Assembly (NCBI GenBank): GCA_900542245.1
Contig: UQMQ01000112.1
Span: forward strand, 1 to 7,516
Source: an uncultured Eubacteriales bacterium
GTDB taxonomy: Bacteria; Bacillota; Clostridia; Peptostreptococcales; Anaerovoracaceae
Direction of reading: 5' to 3'
Length of the DNA: 7,516 nucleotides
Within the stretch, counting starts at the first letter, position 1; each line of letters begins with the position of its first letter. Made by a program: the position numbers and the translations under genes. Of this stretch, positions 1-4,632 are shown piece after piece. The notes under the pieces are model-generated. The model had not been told where the DNA came from and searched no databases. It worked only from the letters and a program-made list of their open reading frames with translations.

Positions 1-263
1 TAGAGGACAGCGGAGAGAGTGCGGCAGGCGAAGCGGTCGAGGGAGAGGCGGCAGCAGACGAAGCCGCGCCGGGCGAGTGCCAAAGCGACTGTACCGATCG
101 GCAGTCCCCACAGGTGATAAAAAATCAGTCCGATGCCGTTGAACCCGCTCATCGGAAATTTTGCCGTTGTCGCGAAATTGTAGGTTCCAAGTGCAATCAA
201 AATGCCCGCCGCGATATCGACCAATATATCAATGCAAAGTTCTTTCTTTTTGTTTGTTTTCAT
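1..263 (-). CDS. YitT-family membrane protein, N-terminal part (C-terminus beyond left edge)
   Basis: This open frame of 87 codons starts at an ATG at 263-261 and is still open at base 1. A basic stretch (KTNKKK) is followed by a hydrophobic helix (about residues 11-25, ILVDIAAGILIALGTYNF) and then by FPMSGFNGIGLIFYHLWGLPIGTV, split here as FPMSGFNGIGLIF and YHLWGLPIGTV. This is the pattern of YitT-family integral membrane proteins: helix, glycine-rich turn, helix, LPIG. YitT proteins have about 280-300 residues and no firmly established substrate. The start is supported by AGGGAG seven bases upstream of the ATG. After LPIGTV the family usually shows an Asn-x-Pro turn and another hydrophobic helix. 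Here the segment reads ALALARRGFVCCRLSLDRF, which is arginine- and cysteine-rich, so the sequence has diverged or carries an error or compensated frameshifts near 40-80. It lies downstream of the cobalamin riboswitch and the 53-codon ORF and may share their transcript. Confidence 0.72.
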   Translation of the reverse strand, partial: MKTNKKKELCIDILVDIAAGILIALGTYNFATTAKFPMSGFNGIGLIFYHLWGLPIGTVALALARRGFVCCRLSLDRFACRTLSAVL

Positions 264-399
264 AATCTAGCTCCCTATTGACTGTTTATTCTTGTTTCGT
301 TTCTGTATGCGCTGCATCGCTGCACAAACCTGTGCAGGCAAAGCGTAAGGCTGCAGAGCCTTACACCCCGCAGCCTTTCGTAAGCCGCCATACCCGCAC

Positions 400-476
400 A
401 AATGCGCAGGAAAAGTTGTCGATGTCAGACGATAGAATTGCTCATTCCCGTCGTCTCCTGCAAAATGCGCAGGAAA
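400..476. repeat. Short direct repeat, two copies 63 bp apart
   Basis: AAATGCGCAGGAAA occurs at 400-413 and again at 463-476 in the same orientation, exactly 63 bp (21 codons) apart. The second copy is part of a small hairpin on the minus strand (CCTGC/GCAGG). The stretch from 264 to 481 between the small ORF and the YitT-like gene holds no credible gene. Besides this repeat it contains two hairpins, at 320-337 (CTGCACA/TGTGCAG, 7 bp, 4-base loop) and 349-375 (GGCTGC/GCAGCC). None is followed by a U-run, so they are not obvious terminators. They would lie in the leader of the YitT-like gene if it is cotranscribed with the small ORF. Confidence 0.5.
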
Positions 477-481
477 GTCAT

Positions 482-643
482 CTATTGTGTATCGCGCTTT
501 TCGTCTGCCTGTGGGCGCAGATATGCATCTGCCGGGTTTTTCCATTCTCGGTGCAAAAACATATCCAGCGCTACCTCTTGCCGTTCTTCGTACTGTTGTT
601 TTACTATATCAGTAAGGTTTTTGTTTTCTTTTTCTTTATTCAT
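482..643 (-). CDS. Small hypothetical protein, 53 aa
   Basis: ATG at 643-641 to TAG at 484-482 encodes 53 residues that begin MNKEKENKNLTDIVKQQYEE. The protein is highly charged (many Lys, Glu, Gln, Arg), has no hydrophobic segment or cysteine, and its first 35 residues look helical. I do not recognise a family. Support for a real gene is moderate. A purine-rich sequence (AGAAAGAAGGG) ends about seven bases before the ATG. The amino-acid composition is natural-looking, unlike the arginine- and cysteine-rich shadow frames around it. It is also the first credible start after the riboswitch and terminator. It could instead be the truncated N-terminus of a longer protein. If the cobalamin riboswitch controls a protein gene in this window, this is the nearest candidate, with the YitT-like gene about 220 bp further on. 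Confidence 0.45.
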   Translation of the reverse strand: MNKEKENKNLTDIVKQQYEERQEVALDMFLHREWKNPADAYLRPQADEKRDTQ

Positions 644-814
644 GATATTGCCCTTCTTTCTCTTGCATAAACAGATTTCCTTTTGTTTCGTCTCCCATAA
701 AACATGAAGTTAGCAAAATCCTTCGCTCTCTGCGCTTCCGGGCGCAGCCGCGCGCGGCATGCAGCAAAGCCGTAAAGCAAAATTCCTCACGAAGCAGTCC
801 CCCTTCTCCTAAAA

Positions 815-852
815 TGCAAACAAAAACAGACTGCCGTTTCTCTGACAGTCTG
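815..852 (-). terminator. Intrinsic terminator downstream of the cobalamin riboswitch
   Basis: On the minus strand a 9-bp stem (CAGACTGTC with GGCAGTCTG, one G-T pair) and an 8-base loop are followed directly by TTTTTGTTTG. It lies about 190 bases after the B12 box and before the next credible start codon. It is therefore the likely on/off element of the riboswitch, or simply the end of a short riboswitch transcript. GACAG in the aptamer's variable arm could pair with CTGTC of the stem, but I could not establish a full antiterminator by eye. Confidence 0.8.
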
Positions 853-1040
853 CATAGATTCCAATCCCGATACGCAAAGTTTCTTGCGGGCAGTGCCGCA
901 AGGCTTCTCAAGAGCAGCGCGCGTAGCCAAACGTGCCGCCGCGCCGCGTCGGTCTATCGCACACATAGCATGCGCTTTCACCGGACGCTCCTTTTCGTAT
1001 GGATGCAGATTTCTGTTCCCAGAGAAATCATCGGCATCAA

Positions 1041-1182
1041 AGCGATAACTCGTCTCCCGACTTGTCGCACAAGGCTGTCTGCCTCTGCGCATTACGGTTG
1101 CTGGCCAGTACCGGACTCTCACCGGACTTCCGTTAGCTATCCTTTTTTGCTGTTTCATCTTTCAGAAGATACCTCGTATCTC
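1041..1182 (-). ncRNA. Cobalamin (adenosylcobalamin-type) riboswitch aptamer
   Basis: Read on the minus strand, the conserved landmarks of the cobalamin riboswitch occur in order. These are a 5' GATACGAGG arm with a small ATCTT/AAGAT hairpin (1160-1182), ACGGAAG (about 1126-1132), the CCGG-TGAGAGT-CCGG hairpin (1111-1125), GGCCAGCAACCGTAAT (1091-1106, corresponding to the usual GCCCGCCACUGUAA), a variable arm, and the B12 box GACAAGTCGGGAGACGAG (1049-1066). The closing strand TTATC pairs with GATA of the 5' arm. Just downstream, 1008-1029 forms a 7-bp hairpin (GATTTCT/AGAAATC) whose loop contains CTGG. That can pair with CCAG in the GGCCAGC loop, as expected for the L5-L13 kissing contact of this family; this contact is inferred. 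By family, B12 binding would lower expression of the downstream DNA (bases below 815). Confidence 0.88.
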
Positions 1183-1189
1183 CTTTTTT

Positions 1190-1218
1190 ATCATAGCATG
1201 TGCCTGCCGCAAAAGCAA
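1190..1218 (-). promoter_or_regulatory. Probable sigma-A promoter for the riboswitch transcript
   Basis: On the minus strand, TTGCTT (1218-1213) and TATGAT (1195-1190) are separated by exactly 17 bases, and the -10 is preceded by TGC. Transcription would start a few bases later, close to the first paired bases of the aptamer at 1182, which fits a riboswitch leader. The segment from 1219 to about 1390 upstream shows nothing else I can assign. Confidence 0.7.
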
Positions 1219-1391
1219 GCTTTTTTTGGCGCGCCTTTTTCCCTCCTTTGTAATCTCCCAGGGTTCCCTTTCCCTGTATCACGCTCTCCTGTGCACCGCA
1301 CACGCTTGATTCATGCAGCACGAAAACCACTTGCGCTTTATCCTGCACGAAAGGAAAGGAGAAAAGTACATGTAACGAAATGCAGATTTCT

Positions 1392-1421
1392 ATGTGCACA
1401 TGGCGCGCACGCGTGAGCGCC
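1392..1421. repeat. Two adjacent short dyads
   Basis: ATGTGCACAT at 1392-1401 is a perfect 10-bp palindrome. It is followed at once by a 20-bp dyad at 1402-1421, whose halves GGCGCGCACG and CGTGAGCGCC pair at 9 of 10 positions. They lie about 175 bp upstream of the riboswitch promoter and beyond the end of the DUF11 gene. They could be protein-binding sites. No function can be read from the sequence. Confidence 0.4.
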
Positions 1422-1445
1422 GCTTCGCAAGGTGCTTTTGTCGTG

Positions 1446-1476
1446 ATTCCGGAAATATCGCATGGCGATATTTCCT
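1446..1476. repeat. Post-terminator repeat, copy 1 (perfect inverted repeat)
   Basis: The unit begins ATTCCGGAA and ends GCGATATTTCCT, with 10 bases between. In this copy, 1451-1475 is a perfect inverted repeat with 11-bp arms (GGAAATATCGC and GCGATATTTCC) and a 3-base loop. A second copy with the same ends lies at 2588-2617. On the minus strand each copy follows a terminator hairpin by 12-15 bases. Confidence 0.6.
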
Positions 1477-1490
1477 ACATAACGAGTAGC

Positions 1491-1520
1491 GAAAATCCGC
1501 CGGATTATCGGCGGATTTTC
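1491..1520 (-). terminator. Probable bidirectional terminator after the DUF11 gene
   Basis: A perfect 12-bp stem (GAAAATCCGCCG with CGGCGGATTTTC) encloses a 6-base loop. The stem's outer pairs are A/T runs, so either strand would end in UUUUC, the form of a bidirectional intrinsic terminator. It lies 62 bases after the stop codon of the DUF11 gene on the minus strand. There is no long U-run beyond the stem, so efficiency is uncertain. Confidence 0.7.
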
Positions 1521-1581
1521 GGCTGCAATCTGCTTGGGATATCACTTGCAATGTTCCCTTGTTGGTTTTACTGCGTTCCTC

Positions 1582-2436
1582 CTATAGCGTTCCGGTTACC
1601 GTCAGGGTGCTGATGCCCGGTTCTGTTGTCCACGCGCCTGTTGCGGCGTCCTGCGTGTAGGTTGCCGCCGGGACGGTAACTCTGCCCGGTGTGAGGGTGA
1701 ACTGTCCCGTTGCTTGATCGTAGGTGTAGTCTGTTGCCGCGGTCAGCGGCGTGCCGTTCAGGCTGACTGCCAGATTCGACAGAATCGGGTTAAAGCGGTC
1801 GCTGACCGTCGCGTTGTCTGCCGGAGTTACCGCGGTATTGCCGCTGTTCTGAATCGTAAAGGTGTAGGTCAATGCACCGTTTTCGGTAACGACCCGCGGG
1901 GAAACTGCCTTGTTGATGGTCAGAGCCGCACGCTCTGCCGCGGTTACGGCTTCTGCTGCGGTCACAGGGTTTGTGACGCCTGCGCCGCTGATGGTCGCCG
2001 TATTGTTGATCCTTGCGCCTGCTGCGCGCGGCGCATACTGATTTGTGTTCGCCTCATAAAGAAGCATCGCATTGCCGCCTGCCGGCACGTTCAGTCCTGT
2101 TACCGTCAGCGGTGCCTGCGCGGTTACGGTCGGCGCCGGCTGCAGGACACCGTTCACATAGTAGCGAATCGAGCCGTTCGCGTAGGTCAACGGCGTTAAG
2201 GTCTGCGCACCGAAGGTATACGCACCCAAATCATCGGTCAGCGTCAAGCCTGTCAGCGGCGCCTGCCCGGTATTCAAAATGCTGATGACATAGGTGATAT
2301 CATCGCCTGCGGTATATGCGTCAACGACGGCGTTCTTCTGCGCGGAAAGCACCTCGAGGATTTCTCCGGTGACGATATTGGACGCGGTTGTCGTTCCGTT
2401 ATAGGTTAGGGTTGCCTGGTTTGTGAATGTTGCCAT
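1582..2436 (-). CDS. DUF11-type tandem beta-sandwich repeat protein, 284 aa
   Basis: The protein starts MATFTNQATLTYNGTTTASN and has two related repeats at about residues 31-150 and 170-284. Each begins with an AxVxxxYTxGDxITYxIxIxNxG-like strand pattern (AYTAGDDITYVISILNTG and ENGALTYTFTIQNSGNTAVT). Each continues with an LTDDLG- or VSDRFNP-type loop and ends in a Thr/Val-rich strand. This is the signature of DUF11 conserved repeats, which form immunoglobulin-like beta-sandwiches, often in surface proteins of Gram-positive bacteria. Unlike secreted members it has no signal peptide, no sorting motif and no membrane segment. It also lacks cysteine and has very few lysines. The ATG is preceded by GGAGG eight bases upstream, so the start is secure. 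It stands alone between two terminators. Its role is unknown: cytoplasmic, spore-associated or exported by a non-classical route are all possible. Confidence 0.82.
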   Translation of the reverse strand: MATFTNQATLTYNGTTTASNIVTGEILEVLSAQKNAVVDAYTAGDDITYVISILNTGQAPLTGLTLTDDLGAYTFGAQTLTPLTYANGSIRYYVNGVLQPAPTVTAQAPLTVTGLNVPAGGNAMLLYEANTNQYAPRAAGARINNTATISGAGVTNPVTAAEAVTAAERAALTINKAVSPRVVTENGALTYTFTIQNSGNTAVTPADNATVSDRFNPILSNLAVSLNGTPLTAATDYTYDQATGQFTLTPGRVTVPAATYTQDAATGAWTTEPGISTLTVTGTL

Positions 2437-2460
2437 ATTTTAGCCTCCATATATGAGTTT

Positions 2461-2483
2461 ACAAAAAGGCTGCTGCCTTTTGT
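2461..2483 (-). promoter_or_regulatory. Leader stem-loop with U-run upstream of the DUF11 gene
   Basis: On the minus strand ACAAAAGGC and GCCTTTTTGT form a stem of about 9 bp (one bulged T) around an AGCA loop, with a run of five T in the 3' arm. It sits about 25-48 bases upstream of the ATG at 2436 and just before the ribosome site. It could be an attenuator, a 5'-stabilising hairpin or a weak terminator. TATGAT at about 2488-2493 is a possible -10 just upstream, but no convincing -35 accompanies it. Confidence 0.45.
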
Positions 2484-2587
2484 ACCATCATATGCAGGGT
2501 TCTCCGTAAGCGTCCACACAAGAAAAGTCGGCTTTGTCGATTCAATTTTCATACGCCGATTAGATTTTCAACCGTCGCTTTTTTCAC

Positions 2588-2617
2588 ATTCCGGAAGCCG
2601 CGCAAGCGATATTTCCT
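2588..2617. repeat. Post-terminator repeat, copy 2
   Basis: This copy has the same ends as the one at 1446-1476: ATTCCGGAA (2588-2596), nine bases, then GCGATATTTCCT (2606-2617). The central CGCA is also shared, but the left arm here reads GGAAGCCGC, so the perfect palindrome is lost. Weaker similarity (GCTTTT, then a C) extends to the left. On the minus strand it lies 12 bases after the terminator hairpin of the cysteine-rich small gene. Confidence 0.6.
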
Positions 2618-2618
2618 G

Positions 2619-2653
2619 CACACAAAAAGAGCCCGTCTTTACGACTGCGGCTC
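2619..2653 (-). terminator. Terminator overlapping the 3' end of the small cysteine-rich gene
   Basis: On the minus strand GAGCC and GGCTC, with an inner GTC/GAC, form a hairpin followed by TTTTTGTGTG. The stem begins within the last codons of the 74-residue gene, and its TAA stop (2641-2639) lies in the loop. The opposite strand also shows T-rich sequence after the stem, so it may work both ways. Confidence 0.75.
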
Positions 2654-2863
2654 CCATATTTTTTGTATGCTTTTGTACTGATATTGGTCGTATCCCGCAC
2701 AGCAGCTTGTGCAGCCTCCGACCACCAGCAGCAGGTCATATCGCACGCCCTCCTGCGCATATTCCCAATCCCAATCCGGATGCCGCGCACACAGCACCTT
2801 TACATATGCCGCGCGGTCGTATCGGGGATTGCAGCCGCCGCAATATTTAATACCTACTTTCAT
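2639..2863 (-). CDS. Small cysteine-rich protein with CGGC and CTSCC motifs, 74 aa, function unknown
   Basis: The 74-residue product begins MKVGIKYCGGCNPRYDR and has six cysteines: Cys8 and Cys11 in a CxxC pair, Cys25, and Cys51, Cys54 and Cys55 in GGCTSCC. The predicted order is strand (VGIKY), CGGC loop, helix (YDRAAYVKVLCARHP), second strand, then a hydrophobic strand DLLLVVGG ending in the second cysteine group. Both cysteine clusters would thus sit at strand ends, as in small metal- or Fe-S-binding or thiol-redox folds; this is inference. I have seen similar short CGGCNP-type proteins in clostridia but know no assigned function. A TAA stop six bases upstream in frame fixes the ATG as the start, although the ribosome site is weak (GGAAGG lies too far away). 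A consensus promoter stands about 110 bases upstream and a terminator at the end, so it is a single-gene unit next to the dehydratase operon. Confidence 0.75.
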   Translation of the reverse strand: MKVGIKYCGGCNPRYDRAAYVKVLCARHPDWDWEYAQEGVRYDLLLVVGGCTSCCAGYDQYQYKSIQKIWEPQS

Positions 2864-2974
2864 GGTATCTTACTTTCGCTTCCTTCCTGATCTTGATTCT
2901 TGAAATTGTCAGCAATGTTACAGGCTATGTAAATTCTATCATTCAGTCTACATCGCATTCCCTCTTCCTATCCT

Positions 2975-3003
2975 ATTATAATCCGATTCTGCCCTCCTTA
3001 CAA
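2975..3003 (-). promoter_or_regulatory. Consensus sigma-A promoter for the small cysteine-rich gene
   Basis: On the minus strand TTGTAA (3003-2998) and a perfect TATAAT (2980-2975) are separated by exactly 17 bases. Transcription would start near 2968, giving a leader of about 105 bases in which I see no known riboswitch. It lies just downstream of the abfD terminator, so this gene is expressed separately from the dehydratase operon. Confidence 0.8.
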
Positions 3004-3019
3004 GAAAATTTAGTTCATC

Positions 3020-3050
3020 AGCAAAACCGACGCCCATGCGGAGCGTCGGT
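3020..3050 (-). terminator. Intrinsic terminator of the dehydratase operon
   Basis: On the minus strand a 10-bp stem (ACCGACGCTC with GGGCGTCGGT, one T-G pair) with a 5-base loop is followed by TTTTGC. It lies 60 bases after the abfD stop codon and before the next promoter, closing the four-gene unit. Confidence 0.83.
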
Positions 3051-3109
3051 CTTCAGAAGCTTTTATTGCGAAAGGAGATGCACAAGCGGTCCTCTCTGCA
3101 TCTGTAAGC

Positions 3110-4591
3110 TCATTCCTTGATTCCTGCAATGGCTTTTGCAAGCGCTTTCTTGCCTTCGATATTGCCTTGTCTTTGGATCATGATCCGCTGTGCCTGCGGA
3201 GAGCCTGCGCCATGCATGGACTCCGTACGGTAGCCGACCGCCGCCGCACCCAGGCAGATGTTCTCCAGGAATCTCAAGACTCTCATTCTCTCTTCCGTCG
3301 TGCATTTATCGGTATTTGTCGCGAAGAACTTATTGCAGACCTCGCCGATCGTTTCGCCGTTTCTTCCGACAACCAGGTCAGACTTGAAGTCCTTTTCGCT
3401 CGGCATCGTTACCATCAGACCGCCCGCGATGTCCTCCGCCAGTCTGACGATCTCATATGGGAATCTGGTGACGTTCTGCTTGCAGACGTTTGCCAAAAGC
3501 AGGTCGATGATGTAGCCGCCGGATTTGGTCGCGTGACCTTCGGAGGAACATGCGATACCGCAGCAGTATAACGTCTCGTTCAGATGTGTCATCTCAATCA
3601 GCTTATCCTTGATGTGGGATGCCTTGTCCGCGCCGTTGTATTCGGCTGCCAGCGCTGCTGCGCCGATGACCACATCGCCCACACCGACCTTGCAGCCGCC
3701 GTAGCTCTGTCTGTGGAAGCCCGCGAAGCGCTCGACCAGCATGCCCGCGAAGTCATATTCGCCTGCCATGAAAATATATTCGTTCGGAATGAATACATCG
3801 TCAAAGACTACCAACGCTTCCTGTCCGCCGAACTGCTTGTTGCCAAGATCTACATCCGCGCCTTCTTCCAGCTTGCGGGTATCGCAGGACTGTCTGCCGT
3901 AGATCATATACAAACCTTCCGCGTCAGACGGACACGCAAAGCAGACTGCGTAGTCCTTGTCTTCTTCTCTCATCGCCTGTGTCGGCATCACGATATGCCA
4001 GTGGGAGTTGATGGAACCGGTCTGGTGACATTTCGCGCCGCGTACCACGATACCGTCCGCTCTTCTTTCCTTGATGCGGACAAACATGTCCGGATCCGGC
4101 TGCGCATGCGGCGCAAGTGCGCGGTTCCCCTTCGGGTCGGTCATCGCGCCGTCTACGATCAGATCGTTATCCTGAATGTAAGTAAGGAACTTCTTGAAGT
4201 TTTCATGGTAATGGGTTCCGTATTTTTCATCGATCTCATAGGTCGTGGAGTAGGTCGCGTTGAACGCGTCCATGCCAACACACCGCTGGAAGCAGGATGC
4301 GGTCTTTTGGCCGAGCAGTCTCTGCATTTTGACTTTCTTTTTGAGGTCTTCGGTGCTCTGGTGGATGTTCGCGAAACGGTTGATCTTGTGTCCGGTCAGA
4401 TGAGACGTTGCGGTCATCAGGTCCTCATACTGTGGATCGTGGGCCAGATCATAGGTGACTGCCACGCAGTTGATGGACGGACGGATGATCGGATGATCGA
4501 CCCAGTTGTCGATTTTTTCACCGAACATATAGACTCTTGTGTTTAATTTTCTTAAGCTCTCGATATACTCTGCGCCTGTCATTAATGCCAT
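3110..4591 (-). CDS. abfD: 4-Hydroxybutyryl-CoA dehydratase / vinylacetyl-CoA delta-isomerase
   Basis: This 493-residue protein is very like AbfD of Clostridium aminobutyricum throughout, e.g. GAEYIESLRKLNTRVYMFGE at the start and RTESMHGAGSPQAQR near the end. AbfD is a homotetrameric flavoprotein of the 4-hydroxyphenylacetate 3-hydroxylase/acyl-CoA dehydrogenase fold. It dehydrates 4-hydroxybutyryl-CoA to crotonyl-CoA through a ketyl-radical route and also isomerises vinylacetyl-CoA. All four ligands of its unusual [4Fe-4S] cluster are present with the right spacing: Cys100, Cys104 (ASCFQRC), His293 and Cys300 (FHRQSYGGCK). They match Cys99, Cys103, His292 and Cys299 of the characterised enzyme. 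The neighbouring Tyr297 and Lys301, Glu258 (GGQEALVVF) and Glu457 (TESMHG) are also kept. Length is full. The start has a strong AAGGAGG site eight bases upstream. It is the last gene of the operon, 41 bases after the activator gene. A role in 4-aminobutyrate or succinate fermentation to butyrate is likely. Confidence 0.95.
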   Translation of the reverse strand: MALMTGAEYIESLRKLNTRVYMFGEKIDNWVDHPIIRPSINCVAVTYDLAHDPQYEDLMTATSHLTGHKINRFANIHQSTEDLKKKVKMQRLLGQKTASCFQRCVGMDAFNATYSTTYEIDEKYGTHYHENFKKFLTYIQDNDLIVDGAMTDPKGNRALAPHAQPDPDMFVRIKERRADGIVVRGAKCHQTGSINSHWHIVMPTQAMREEDKDYAVCFACPSDAEGLYMIYGRQSCDTRKLEEGADVDLGNKQFGGQEALVVFDDVFIPNEYIFMAGEYDFAGMLVERFAGFHRQSYGGCKVGVGDVVIGAAALAAEYNGADKASHIKDKLIEMTHLNETLYCCGIACSSEGHATKSGGYIIDLLLANVCKQNVTRFPYEIVRLAEDIAGGLMVTMPSEKDFKSDLVVGRNGETIGEVCNKFFATNTDKCTTEERMRVLRFLENICLGAAAVGYRTESMHGAGSPQAQRIMIQRQGNIEGKKALAKAIAGIKE

Positions 4592-4632
4592 ATTATTTCC
4601 TCCTTGCTCCTGTTTGCTTAGCTGCTGATATC

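Noticed and set aside
267..545. Minus-strand open frame of 92 codons (MEKPGRCISAPTGRRK...)
   Set aside because: It overlaps the better-supported 53-codon ORF in another frame, lacks a clear ribosome site and has an unnatural composition. The region is better described as a repeat- and hairpin-bearing leader.
1133..1399. Minus-strand open frame of 88 codons
   Set aside because: It overlaps the riboswitch promoter and the 5' arm of the aptamer. The RNA structure explains this sequence better.
814..1416. Plus-strand open frame of 200 codons across the riboswitch region
   Set aside because: It runs through the cobalamin aptamer, its promoter and its terminator in antisense, and its Ser/Arg/Cys-rich product looks random.
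1714..2199. Plus-strand open frame of 161 codons
   Set aside because: It is antisense to the DUF11 gene and very rich in Arg and Cys, an artefact of that gene's GC-rich codons.
3584..4546. Plus-strand open frame of 320 codons
   Set aside because: It lies wholly antisense to abfD, which matches a known enzyme along its entire length. The plus-strand product has no recognisable motif or plausible ribosome site.
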